Translations under genes and position numbers: made by a program
Shown here: positions 35,003-43,358 of the stretch, piece by piece
Numbering within the stretch: position 1 is the first letter of the stretch
How the letters are laid out: each line of letters starts with the position of its first letter
Notes under the pieces: model-generated
Database searches by the model: none
What the model was told of the DNA's origin: nothing
What the model saw: only the letters and a program-made list of their open reading frames with translations
Assembly (NCBI RefSeq): GCF_002858865.1
Contig: NZ_PJRR01000004.1
Span: 1-64,000, forward strand
Reading direction: 5' to 3'
From: Caulobacter vibrioides
GTDB lineage: Bacteria > Pseudomonadota > Alphaproteobacteria > Caulobacterales > Caulobacteraceae
DNA length: 64,000 nt

Positions 35003-36634
35003 TCACCGCCCCACCACCGACAGCTTCACCGCCGTGGCGAAGTCCTTGTCGCGCAGGATCTCCCGCGCCGCGTTCCGCCCCGGATTGCCCGAGACGCCGC
35101 CGCCGGGGTGGGTGCCAGCGCCGCACATATAGAGGCCCGCAATCGGCGCGCGGTGGCTGGCGTGGCCCAGTAGCGGGCGGGTGGCCCATAGCTGATCCAG
35201 CGACATGTGGCCGTGCATGATGTCGCCGCCGATCAGGCCGAACTTCCGCTCCAGGTCCAGCGGCGACAGGATCATCCGCCCCAGCACCGAGGCCTTGAAG
35301 CCCGGCGCCCACTGGTCGACCGTGTCGATGATCAGGTCGGCGGCGGCCTCGCGAGCGTCGTCCCAGGAACGACCATCGGGAAGCTCCGGCGCGAACTGCT
35401 GGCAGAAGAGGCTGGCCACGTGCTGGCCGGGCGGGGCGAGGCTGGTGTCCAGGCTGGACGGGATCAGCATCTCGACGATCGGCGCCTTGCTGATCCCCTG
35501 ACCCTTGGCGTCGCGATAGGCCGCGTCCATGTAGTCGAGGCTGGGGGCGATCACGATGCCCGACTGGTGGTGTTCTGCGGTTTCCTTGCCGGGCAGGCAG
35601 GTGAAGCTGGGCAGCTCCGACAGCGCCACGTTCATCCGGAAGGTGCCCGAGCCGTTCTTGTAGCCGTCGACCGCCTTGCGGAAGTCGGGCGTCAGGGCCG
35701 AGGGCGGCACCAGTTTCTTGTAAAGGAGGACCGGATTGACGTTGGCGCTGACGATCGGCGCCATGATCTGGCGGCCGTCGACCAGCTGCACCCCGGCGGC
35801 CTTGCCGCCGTCGATGTGGACGGCCTCGACCGGGGCGTCGAGCAAGATCTCGACCCCGGTCGCCTCGCACGCTTTCGCCATCGCTTGAGTGATCGCGCCC
35901 ATGCCGCCGACCGCGTGGCCCCAGGCGCCCTTTTTGCCGTTCACCTCGCCGAAGGTGTGATGCAGCAGCACATAGGCCGACCCCGGCGTATCGGGGCTGG
36001 CGAAATTGCCGACCACGGCGTCGAAGCCGAAGGCGGCCTTGACGGGCTCGCTCTCGAACCAGCTGTCCAGCACGTCGCGAGCGCTCTTGGTGAAGAGGTC
36101 CAGCAGGTCGCGCTTGCGCTGACGCGACAGGAAGGCCAGCCGCCCGCCCTGGCGCAGGGCGCGCAGCAGGCCGGGCAGACCATCGCCCAGGTTGGGCGGG
36201 GTTTCCTGGGCCAGATCGCGCAGGATGTCGCCGATCTCGTCCAGCATGGCGTAGTAGGCCGGCAGCACCTCGGCGTCGCGGCGGCTGTACTTGCGGAACT
36301 CCTCCTGGGTGCGCTCCAGCCCGCCGCCCAGCTTGATGTACTTATCGTCGCTGATCGGCAGGAAGTTCGAGATCGGCCGTTCCAGAAAGGTCAGGCCCAG
36401 CTCGCGCAGGCCCATGTCGGCGATCACGCGCGGGTTTAAGAGGCTGACCGTGTAGCTGGCCACCGAGTTGCGGAAGCCGGGGTGGAACTCTTCGGTCACC
36501 GCCGCGCCGCCTACCACGCCCCGCGCCTCGCAGACCGTGACCTTCAGTCCGGCCTTGGCCAGGTAGAAGGCGCAGACGAGGCCGTTATGGCCTCCGCCGA
36601 TGATGACCGCGTCGCGGGTCTGGGTGACCGCCAT
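35003..36634 (-). CDS. FAD-dependent oxidoreductase, phytoene-dehydrogenase-related (PYROXD2-like)
   Basis: A 543-residue flavoprotein. The N-terminal Rossmann motif is DAVIIGGGHNGLVCAFYLAKAG, followed by VCEARGVVGGAAVTEEFHPGF. The C-terminal FAD-binding segment GLYMCGAGTHPGGGVSGNPGRNAA is characteristic of the CrtI/phytoene-desaturase-related group, which includes many non-carotenoid enzymes. No carotenoid genes are nearby, so it more likely oxidises an amine or lipid-like compound together with the Rieske enzyme. First gene of the operon. Its ribosome site (GGGGAG) lies in an 8-bp hairpin, and a 14-bp palindrome stands upstream. Its stop forms a GTGA overlap with the frame crossing the next repeat. 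Confidence 0.82.
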   Translation of the reverse strand: MAVTQTRDAVIIGGGHNGLVCAFYLAKAGLKVTVCEARGVVGGAAVTEEFHPGFRNSVASYTVSLLNPRVIADMGLRELGLTFLERPISNFLPISDDKYIKLGGGLERTQEEFRKYSRRDAEVLPAYYAMLDEIGDILRDLAQETPPNLGDGLPGLLRALRQGGRLAFLSRQRKRDLLDLFTKSARDVLDSWFESEPVKAAFGFDAVVGNFASPDTPGSAYVLLHHTFGEVNGKKGAWGHAVGGMGAITQAMAKACEATGVEILLDAPVEAVHIDGGKAAGVQLVDGRQIMAPIVSANVNPVLLYKKLVPPSALTPDFRKAVDGYKNGSGTFRMNVALSELPSFTCLPGKETAEHHQSGIVIAPSLDYMDAAYRDAKGQGISKAPIVEMLIPSSLDTSLAPPGQHVASLFCQQFAPELPDGRSWDDAREAAADLIIDTVDQWAPGFKASVLGRMILSPLDLERKFGLIGGDIMHGHMSLDQLWATRPLLGHASHRAPIAGLYMCGAGTHPGGGVSGNPGRNAAREILRDKDFATAVKLSVVGR

Positions 36635-36640
36635 GGTGTG

Positions 36641-36662
36641 CTCTCCCCGAGGATGGGGAGAG
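36641..36662 (-). promoter_or_regulatory. Hairpin enclosing the ribosome-binding site of the FAD oxidoreductase
   Basis: CTCTCCCC and GGGGAGAG form an 8-bp perfect stem with a six-base loop. On the minus strand the right arm, GGGGAGAG, is the purine-rich ribosome site, ending six bases before the ATG at 36634. The hairpin could therefore limit translation, as in an RNA thermometer or protein-controlled leader. Confidence 0.5.
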
Positions 36663-36668
36663 TGTTGC

Positions 36669-36682
36669 TATACGATCGTATA
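36669..36682. promoter_or_regulatory. 14-bp palindrome TATACGATCGTATA
   Basis: A perfect palindrome 35 bases upstream of the FAD oxidoreductase start. Its TACGATCGTA core is the kind of site bound by TetR-family dimers. The TetR gene closing this operon (32985-33584) is the natural candidate. Confidence 0.5.
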
Positions 36683-36701
36683 ATAGGCAAGAGGGCAGCC
36701 C

Positions 36702-36820
36702 AAATCCTCCCCCTGGCGGGGGAGGTGGCCGAAGGCCGGAGGGGGAAGTCCTGCCGACCCTGCCTCTTCCCCCTCCGTCGTCTCTTCGAGCCGACACCTC
36801 CCCCGCTGGGGGGAGGATTT
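36702..36820. repeat. CCTCCCCC/GGGGGAGG palindromic repeat
   Basis: AATCCTCCCCCTGGCGGGGGAGG at the left and CCTCCCCCGCTGGGGGGAGGATT at the right, with CGGAGGGGGAAG/CTTCCCCCTCCG in between. It fills the space between the FAD oxidoreductase promoter and the 3' end of the RND gene, ending three bases from its stop codon. Confidence 0.85.
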
Positions 36821-36823
36821 TCG

Positions 36824-39800
36824 TTAGACCGCCTCCGCCTTCTCGCGCGCCGTCAGCCAGTACATCACCGGCGTCGCCACGCGGCTCAGCAGGGTGCTGG
36901 TGATCAGGCCGCCGATGATGGCGATGGCCAGCGGCGAGTAGAGACCCGAGCGCTCCAGGGCCAGGGGCAGCAGGCCGCCGATGGCGGTGACGCTGGTCAG
37001 CAGCACCGGCAGGAAGCGGACCTCGCCGGCCTTTTCGATGGCGTCGTGCAGGTTCATGCCTTCGCGGCGCAGCTGCTCGGTGAAGTCGACCAGCAGGATC
37101 GAGTTCTTGATCTCGATACCGATCAAAGCGATCAGGCCGATCGTGGCGGTGAACGACAGCGAGTTGCCGGTCAGGGCCAGGGCCAGCACCGCGCCGAAGA
37201 TCCCGAACGGGATGATGCCGGCGACCACCAGGGCGGTCTTGAACTTCTGGAACTCCAGGACCAGCACCGCCAGGATGCCGAAGATCGCCACCAGCACCGC
37301 CGCGCCCAGCCCCGCGAAGCTTTCCGACTGGGCCTCGGCCTGGCCGCCCAGCGACAGGCGATAGCCCGGCGGCATGGGAACCTCTTTCTCCAGGCGTTGA
37401 ACGACGTCCTGGGTGACCTTGGCGGTCAGGTAGCCGGTCGCGACATAGCTGGTCACCGTCACCGTCCGTTCGCGGTCGAAGCGGTCGATGCGGGCGGGGC
37501 TGGAGCGCAGGGTCGGGGTGGCGATCGCGCCCAGCGGCGCGGCCTCGCCCTCGGCGGTGGGCACATAGACGCCGTTCAGGGCCGACAGCGGATTGCGCGC
37601 CGCGCCGTCCACCTGGGCCGTGGGCAGGCGCACCCGCACCGCATAGTCGTCACCGTCCGGATCGCGGAAGCGCGCGGCCTCTTCGCCCGACAGCGCCAGG
37701 CGGGTGACGCGGCGGGCCGCGCCGGCCGGCACGCCCAGGGCGGCGGCCTTGGCCTCGTCGACGCCGAGATCAAGGTCGGTGCGGTCCAGGCGCATCGGAT
37801 TGCTGACATCGCGCGCGCCGGGCGTGTCCTTCAGCGCCGCCTCGGTCCGCGCGGCCAGGGCCTTGAGCACCTCAAGGTTCTGGCCGGTGATGCGGATGGC
37901 GATCGGCGCGTCGATCGGCGGACCGTTCTCGAAGGCCACGACGGTGATCCGCGCGCCGGGATACTTGGCGAAGTCGGCGCGCAGGGCGTCCAGCACCTTG
38001 TCGCTCTTGCCCGGCTTCCAGGCCTCGAAACTGGCATAGACCTCGGCGAAGCTGTTGGAGCTCTCGCGCTGGGTCTTGTTGTAGAAGATCTGCGGGTTGC
38101 CGCGGCCCAGATTGCTGGCGCGCCAGAGGATTTCGGGTTCCTTGGCCAGGCGCGCGTCGACGAAGCGCAGCGCCTGGTCGGTGCGGGCCAGCGAAGCGCC
38201 GTCGGGCGTTTCGATCCGGATCAGGAACTGTGGCGTCTCGGCGGGCGGGAACAGCGAGCTGCCGATCACCTTCACCAGCGGCACGGTGGTGGCGCACAGG
38301 GCCAGCATCAGGGCCAGGGCCAGCCAGGGGCGAGCCAGCGAGGCGTGCAGCACCGGGCGATAGAACCGCTGGATGCCGCCGTTCACCGCTCGCAAAAGGG
38401 CGTTGCCCTCAGGATCGGAATGCTTGTCGAGGATCCGGCTGGCCAGGAACGGGATGATGGTCAGAGACACCAGCAGCGAGGCGCCCACCGTGCACAGCAC
38501 CGTCACCGGTAGCGACTTGATATAGGCGCCCGAACCGGCGGGCAGGGCCATCAGCGGCAGGAAGGCCAGCATCAGGGTCGCCGTGCAGCCCACGACCGCC
38601 AGACCGATCTGGCGCGCGCCGTTGACGGCCGCCTCGGTGCGTTCCTCGCCCTCGCGAATACGCCGGGCGATATTCTCGGTGATGACGATACTGTCGTCGA
38701 CCAGCAGGCCCAGAGACAGCACGAAGCCGGCGATCGACAGCTGGTTCAGGGTGAAGCCGAACGCCTGCAGCATCGACAGGCCGATCAGCAAGCTGAGCGG
38801 GATCGACACCATCACCACCACGCCGGCGCGGGGGCCCAGCGGCAGCAGGGTGATCAGCACCAGGACGAGCGCGATGCCGAAGTCGCGGAACAGGTTCTTC
38901 AGGCGATGCTTGACGTTCTCGGCCTGGAAGAAGGCGCGCTCCAGCTTCACCCCGGCGGGCAGGGCGCGCTCGTACTCGTCGAGCACCTTGCGGACTTCCT
39001 GGGTGATCTTGGCGACGTCCTGGCCGTCCTTCTGCTTGACGGTGATGAAGACGGCGCGCTTGCCGTTGAACCGGGTGACGTGGGTGGGCTCCTGCTGGGC
39101 CCAGCCGATGGTCGCCACGTCGGAGACGCGCACCACCTTGCCGCCGATCGAGCGCACCGGCGTGTCGCCGATGGTCTTCAGGTCGCGGAAGGCCCCGCCG
39201 GACTTGACGTTGAAGCGCCGCTCTCCGGCTTGAACCGCGCCAATCGGCGCTTCCGCCCCGGCCGCGCGCAGGGCGTCGGTCACGGCGGTGGCGGGCAGTT
39301 TCAAGGCCGACAGGCGGGCCAGATCCAGCGTGACCTGCACGTCTGACGGCGGCGCGCCCCAGTATTGGGCTTCGCGCACGCCGGGCACGCGGTCCAGCCG
39401 TTCGCGCAGACGGTCGGCGACCTTTTCGAGGCGGCGCATCGGCAGGGTTTCGCTGGTCAGGGCCACCTGCACGACCGAGACCTCGGTGGTGCGGGCGCGC
39501 TGGATGTCGAGGCGGGCCAGACCCGCAGGCAGATTGCCCCGGATCGCGTTCACCTCGCGCACGACCTGGTCGTACTTGCGCTCGGGATCGACGTCCCAGG
39601 TGAAGTGGACCGAAACGACGGCCGCGCCGTCCAGGCTGACCGACTCGACCTTGTCGATATTGTCGAGGCCGTCGACCGCATCCTCGATCGGATCGACGAC
39701 CAACTGCTCCATCTCCGAGGGCTCGGCGCCGGGCAGCACCGCGCGGACGATGACGATCGGGATCGGGAAGTGCGGATCTTCCGAGCGCGGAATGCTGGTG

Positions 39801-39892
39801 AAGGCGTTGAAGCCCAGCATCACCAGCAGGCCAAAGGCCACCAGCGTGAACTGCCAGCGGCGAACCGCGAAGGTCGAGAGGTCGAACTTCAC
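36824..39892 (-). CDS. RND efflux transporter permease (AcrB/MdtC superfamily)
   Basis: A 1022-residue inner-membrane proton-driven pump with twelve predicted helices and two large periplasmic loops. Characteristic stretches are SIPRSEDPHFPIPIVIVRAVLPGA near residue 35, GLLVDDSIVITENIARR (helix 4 with the proton-relay Asp pair) and the late IGIEIKNSILLVDF. It is of the hydrophobe/amphiphile-type or uncharacterised RND group rather than the heavy-metal CusA type. It starts with GTG three bases after the adaptor stop. No outer-membrane factor gene is present in the window, so a separately encoded TolC-like channel is expected. Confidence 0.93.
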   Translation of the reverse strand: MKFDLSTFAVRRWQFTLVAFGLLVMLGFNAFTSIPRSEDPHFPIPIVIVRAVLPGAEPSEMEQLVVDPIEDAVDGLDNIDKVESVSLDGAAVVSVHFTWDVDPERKYDQVVREVNAIRGNLPAGLARLDIQRARTTEVSVVQVALTSETLPMRRLEKVADRLRERLDRVPGVREAQYWGAPPSDVQVTLDLARLSALKLPATAVTDALRAAGAEAPIGAVQAGERRFNVKSGGAFRDLKTIGDTPVRSIGGKVVRVSDVATIGWAQQEPTHVTRFNGKRAVFITVKQKDGQDVAKITQEVRKVLDEYERALPAGVKLERAFFQAENVKHRLKNLFRDFGIALVLVLITLLPLGPRAGVVVMVSIPLSLLIGLSMLQAFGFTLNQLSIAGFVLSLGLLVDDSIVITENIARRIREGEERTEAAVNGARQIGLAVVGCTATLMLAFLPLMALPAGSGAYIKSLPVTVLCTVGASLLVSLTIIPFLASRILDKHSDPEGNALLRAVNGGIQRFYRPVLHASLARPWLALALMLALCATTVPLVKVIGSSLFPPAETPQFLIRIETPDGASLARTDQALRFVDARLAKEPEILWRASNLGRGNPQIFYNKTQRESSNSFAEVYASFEAWKPGKSDKVLDALRADFAKYPGARITVVAFENGPPIDAPIAIRITGQNLEVLKALAARTEAALKDTPGARDVSNPMRLDRTDLDLGVDEAKAAALGVPAGAARRVTRLALSGEEAARFRDPDGDDYAVRVRLPTAQVDGAARNPLSALNGVYVPTAEGEAAPLGAIATPTLRSSPARIDRFDRERTVTVTSYVATGYLTAKVTQDVVQRLEKEVPMPPGYRLSLGGQAEAQSESFAGLGAAVLVAIFGILAVLVLEFQKFKTALVVAGIIPFGIFGAVLALALTGNSLSFTATIGLIALIGIEIKNSILLVDFTEQLRREGMNLHDAIEKAGEVRFLPVLLTSVTAIGGLLPLALERSGLYSPLAIAIIGGLITSTLLSRVATPVMYWLTAREKAEAV

Positions 39893-39895
39893 GGT

Positions 39896-40960
39896 CTAGC
39901 GCCCCAGCCGTGTGGGATCGACCACGGCCACCGCCTCGCCGTCGGAGACGAAGCCGGCGCCGGCGGTGATGACCTGGGCGCCGTTCGGCAGACCCGAGAC
40001 CAGGGCGTCGTCGCCGTCGAAGCCGCCAAAGCCCACGGCCGTGCGCCGCGCCTTGCCGCCGTCGACGCGGAAGACGAAAGCGCGCTGGCCATTGGCCTCC
40101 AGCACCGCTTCGGCGGGCACGCGGGCGTAGGTGGTGGCGACGCCGGGGGCTGCGCGGACATTGAGCGTGGCGTGGGCCACCTGACCGCTGCGCAAGGTTG
40201 AGGGCGGCGCGGAAAGCTCGATCTCGACCAGAACGGCGCCGGTGCGGGCGTCGGCGGCCTCGCCGACGCGGGTGACGCGGCCGTTCAGGGCGGTCTCGCC
40301 GATCTCATCGACCTTGACCGTGGCGGGGTCCCCGACGCGGATGCGGGCGGCGTCGCGGGCGGCCAGCGGCAGGCGCAAAACGAGCGGGCTGGTCAGGTCT
40401 GCGACCCGCGCGACGACCTGACCCGCGCCGACCACCTCGCCCGCCTGGGCGCGGCGTTCCAGCACGACGCCCGAGACCGGCGAGACCAGATTGGCCCAAC
40501 GCCGGTCGAAATGGGCGGCGTCATAAGCGGCCTGGGCCGCCTTCAGCGCACTTGTCCGGTCGTCGATGCGCTGCCGGCTGACATAGCCCTTCTCGAACAG
40601 CACCTTGTCGCGCTCGAGGTCGCGACGCACGCGCTCGAGGTCGGCCTGGGTCTGTTGCTGGCGGGCGTCGACGCCGGCCGGGTCGATGGCGGCGATCAGC
40701 TGTCCGGCCCGGACGCTGTCGCCGGCCTCGATCTTCATCGTCGTCAGCACGCCGGGGATTCGGAACGACAGCGCCATCTCGCGGCGGCGCTCCAGCGCTC
40801 CCGCGCCGGTCACCGCGCCGGCGGCGTCAGGGGCGGCGACGCGAGCGGCCTCGACCGGCGTCGGCGGGGCCGGCGCATCGGTTTCGGTCTTGCCGCCGCA
40901 GGCGCTCAACGTCGCCGCCAGGAGGAGGGCCGCCAGGGGAGGGAGCGGGGTCCGCCACAT
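39896..40960 (-). CDS. RND efflux periplasmic adaptor (membrane fusion) lipoprotein
   Basis: A 354-residue adaptor. The signal peptide ends in the lipobox LSAC, giving an N-terminally lipidated protein. Barrel-sandwich/lipoyl halves (GDSVRAGQLIAAIDP and LVSPVSGVVLERRAQAGEVVGAGQVVARV) flank an alpha-hairpin of about residues 95-150. It would link the RND pump to the outer-membrane channel. The ATG at 40960 is preferred over the TTG four codons upstream. It is the first gene of the pump operon, whose promoter overlaps the long palindrome at 40974-41004. Confidence 0.92.
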   Translation of the reverse strand: MWRTPLPPLAALLLAATLSACGGKTETDAPAPPTPVEAARVAAPDAAGAVTGAGALERRREMALSFRIPGVLTTMKIEAGDSVRAGQLIAAIDPAGVDARQQQTQADLERVRRDLERDKVLFEKGYVSRQRIDDRTSALKAAQAAYDAAHFDRRWANLVSPVSGVVLERRAQAGEVVGAGQVVARVADLTSPLVLRLPLAARDAARIRVGDPATVKVDEIGETALNGRVTRVGEAADARTGAVLVEIELSAPPSTLRSGQVAHATLNVRAAPGVATTYARVPAEAVLEANGQRAFVFRVDGGKARRTAVGFGGFDGDDALVSGLPNGAQVITAGAGFVSDGEAVAVVDPTRLGR

Positions 40961-40973
40961 AAGCTGTTCCAAA

Positions 40974-41020
40974 TCAATCAGCGATAAGTTATCAGTGATT
41001 GATAACAGCGTATTGTCAAG
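40974..41020. promoter_or_regulatory. 31-bp palindromic operator and promoter of the RND operon
   Basis: 40974-41004 is a palindrome with arms ATCAATCA-NN-GATAA around a single central base and the complementary TTATC-NN-TGATTGAT. Only the two-base spacers fail to match. On the minus strand, TTGACA (41015-41020) is followed at 18 bases by CTGATA within the palindrome, so repressor binding would cover the -10 region. The divergent TetR gene begins at 41050 and is the obvious regulator. Confidence 0.75.
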
Positions 41021-41049
41021 CTGGCGTGACGACGCCTAGGACATCTTGA

Positions 41050-41682
41050 ATGAAGTCACCCAAGACCCGTTCGCCCCGGAAGCCCAAGGGGCATGGGGGC
41101 GAGCGTCGCGAGGAGATTCTCGACGCGGCCCTGACCCTGTTCAGCCAGAAGGGCGTGCAGGCCGTCTCGACCCGGCAGATCGCCGAGATCGCCGGCATCT
41201 CGCAGCCGGCGCTCTACGCCTATTTCGCCACCAAGGACGATATCGCCGCCGAGCTCTGCGTGCGGGCCTTCGCCATTCTGGGTCAGCGCATGGAGGCGGT
41301 GCGCGTCGACTATGTGCCCACCGCCGAGCACTTCGAGCGCTGCCTTAGGGTCTATATCGACTTTGGGCTCGATCATCCCGACGCCTACCGGGTGGCCTTC
41401 ATGCTGGAAAAGAGCGTCGACGGCTCGTTCCTGGAGAAGACCGGTGGCCGGCCCATGATCGCGGGTCAGGCGGTTTTCGCGGTGTTCGCCGAGATCGTGG
41501 CCCAGTTCCACGCCCGTGGCGAAATCGTCAGCGACGACGCCATCGCGGCGACCCAGTCGCTGTGGGCCGGCCTGCATGGCCTGGTGTCGCTGCTGATCGC
41601 GCGCCCGGAGTTTCCCTGGGTGGACCGCGAGCAACTGATCGCCACCCACGTGGCGATGCTGCGCAAAGGCGCGTTGAAGTAA
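41050..41682 (+). CDS. TetR-family repressor of the RND pump
   Basis: A 210-residue TetR regulator. A basic N-terminus (KSPKTRSPRKPKG) precedes the HTH (EEILDAALTLFSQKG, TRQIAEIAGISQPALYAYFATKDDIAAEL). The C-terminal ligand domain has the TetR_C-type sequence DHPDAYRVAFMLE and LWAGLHGLVSLLIARPEFPW. It is divergent from the RND operon across an 89-base region containing the 31-bp palindrome, so it most probably represses both itself and the pump until an efflux substrate binds. Confidence 0.9.
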   Translation: MKSPKTRSPRKPKGHGGERREEILDAALTLFSQKGVQAVSTRQIAEIAGISQPALYAYFATKDDIAAELCVRAFAILGQRMEAVRVDYVPTAEHFERCLRVYIDFGLDHPDAYRVAFMLEKSVDGSFLEKTGGRPMIAGQAVFAVFAEIVAQFHARGEIVSDDAIAATQSLWAGLHGLVSLLIARPEFPWVDREQLIATHVAMLRKGALK

Positions 41683-41747
41683 GGCCTGTGCTTCTCTAGA
41701 TGAGCGCCTCGTTCTCTCGGCCCACGCTCTCTCGGGAAGGATCCCCC

Positions 41748-41948
41748 ATGGCCAAGCTCCTGCCGCTTCAATCGTTCAGCCTGCAGGAGACCGAGGACGG
41801 CTACCGTCTGCTGGTCTCGGCCATCGGCGGCGAGTCGCTCTACGTCTCGATCACGCCCGACCAGATGGACGACATCATCGACAGCCTCGAGAACGCCATG
41901 GGCGGCGAGGCGGACGGCGCCGAGGCCGAGGACGACGACGGCTTCTAG
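41748..41948 (+). CDS. Small hypothetical acidic protein
   Basis: A 66-residue protein starting at the ATG at 41748, supported by GGAAGGA eight bases upstream; the in-frame ATG at 41700 has no such site. The body (FSLQETEDGYRLLVSAIGGESLYVSITPDQMDDIIDSLENAM) suggests strands followed by a helix, and the tail is strongly acidic (Asp/Glu-rich). No family is recognised. It overlaps the convergent MocR gene by four bases at its 3' end. Confidence 0.6.
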   Translation: MAKLLPLQSFSLQETEDGYRLLVSAIGGESLYVSITPDQMDDIIDSLENAMGGEADGAEAEDDDGF

Positions 41949-43291
41949 GGGGCGCTCAGCGTCGCGAGCGCCTTCAAACCCTGCGTCAACGCGGCGCGCT
42001 TGGCCGTCGCGCCCAAGGATATTCGCAGGCCTTCGCCCGTAACGCCGGGCGCCCGAAACGCGTTCGCCCCCACCAGCGCCAGGCCCCGCTCGCGCGCCGC
42101 CGGCGGCGCTTCCGCGCCCGCCAGCCAGACATGCAGACTTTCGGCGTCGCCGACCGCGCGCGGCAGCAGGGTCGCCGCCAGGGCCCGGCGCGCGACGGCC
42201 TCGGACCGCACGCCCGCCAGAACCTTGGCCGCCACGCCGTCGCGGATCCATTGGGTGACGATCCCCGCCATCAGCGGCGCCGGCATCTGGGCGATCGCAT
42301 GCAGCGCCTGGGCGAAGCCCTCGGCGCGTCCGGGCGGGGCCACGACATAGGCCAGGCGCAGGCCCGGTGAGAGCGCCTTGGCGGTGGTGGCCACGTGGTA
42401 GACCCCTTCGGGCCAAAGCGCGGCCAGGGCGGGCGCGGGCGAGGCCGGCAACAGCCCATAGGCGTCGTCCTCGAGGATGGTCACGCCGGCCGCCCGCGCG
42501 ATCTCGACCACGGCGGCGCGACGCGCTGGGCTCATCGTGGCGGCGGTCGGGTTCTGGAAGGTCGGAGTGCAGCAGATCAGGCGCGGGCCATGCTGCGCCA
42601 CAAGCTGCGCCAGCGCCTCGGGCTGCAGGCCTTCGTCGTCGAGCGGGCAGGCCACCAAGGTCAGGCCTCGCCGCCGCGCGGTCGCCAGCAGGCCCGGATA
42701 GGTGAAGGCCTCGACGATGATCGTATCGCCGGGCGCGGCCAGGTAATCCAGCAGGGCCGACAGGGCGGTCTGGGCGCCGCCCGTCACCACCACGCGCCCC
42801 GGATCGACCGGGCCCAGGGTCGGCGCCAGCCACGCCGCGCCCGCGCTGCGCTGGGCCAGCGAGCCGGCTCCCGGGTGATAGGCCATCAGGGTGGCCGGTT
42901 CGGTGCGCGCCAGGATGGCGCGGGTGGCGTCCTGCAGAAGACCCGCCAGATTCAGGCCCTCCGGGGGCGGCGGCAGGTTCATCGAGAGGTCGATGAGGCC
43001 GGCCTCGTCTTCATTGATCCGTAGGCGGATAAATGTGCCGCGACCGGCGGTTCCTTCGATCAGGCCGCGCTCGCGGGCTAGGCCGTAGGCGCGGGTCACA
43101 GTGGTGAAATCAACGCCGATCAGCCGCGCGACCTCGCGCTGTGCTGGGATCTGGTCGCCGGCCTGCAATTCACCTTCGGCGACCGCCGCCTCCAGCGCCA
43201 GGGCGATCCGGCGATAGGCCGGGCCATCGAACGCCTCCACGCGCCGCAGCCACGCGGCGGCCGGATTCGGCGATCCCTTAGTTGCGGGCAT
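41945..43291 (-). CDS. MocR/PdxR-family regulator (GntR HTH fused to aminotransferase-like domain)
   Basis: A 448-residue regulator. The N-terminal winged helix (AYRRIALALEAAVAEGELQAGDQIPAQREVARLIGVDFTTVTRAY) is joined to a fold-type-I aminotransferase-like domain. That domain carries CTPTFQNPTAATMS, LEDDAYG and the PLP-lysine candidate in TTAKALSPGLRLAYV. Such proteins sense PLP or amino-compound adducts and regulate a neighbouring gene. The start at 43291 is chosen because the longer forms (43309, 43360) would begin inside or beyond the 30-bp palindrome that forms the presumed operator. It is divergent from the DUF983 gene. Confidence 0.88.
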   Translation of the reverse strand: MPATKGSPNPAAAWLRRVEAFDGPAYRRIALALEAAVAEGELQAGDQIPAQREVARLIGVDFTTVTRAYGLARERGLIEGTAGRGTFIRLRINEDEAGLIDLSMNLPPPPEGLNLAGLLQDATRAILARTEPATLMAYHPGAGSLAQRSAGAAWLAPTLGPVDPGRVVVTGGAQTALSALLDYLAAPGDTIIVEAFTYPGLLATARRRGLTLVACPLDDEGLQPEALAQLVAQHGPRLICCTPTFQNPTAATMSPARRAAVVEIARAAGVTILEDDAYGLLPASPAPALAALWPEGVYHVATTAKALSPGLRLAYVVAPPGRAEGFAQALHAIAQMPAPLMAGIVTQWIRDGVAAKVLAGVRSEAVARRALAATLLPRAVGDAESLHVWLAGAEAPPAARERGLALVGANAFRAPGVTGEGLRISLGATAKRAALTQGLKALATLSAP

Positions 43292-43299
43292 GACGGCAT

Positions 43300-43329
43300 A
43301 TCCATACATTGAGCGCGTAATGTATGGAT
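43300..43329. promoter_or_regulatory. 30-bp perfect inverted repeat between MocR and DUF983 genes
   Basis: ATCCATACATT (43300-43310) and AATGTATGGAT (43319-43329) are perfect complements separated by eight bases. The position, 9 bases upstream of the MocR start and 30 bases upstream of the DUF983 start, makes it a likely MocR operator controlling both genes. Confidence 0.7.
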
Positions 43330-43358
43330 CAATCGTGCGATTGTAGGAAGGGCTTTTC

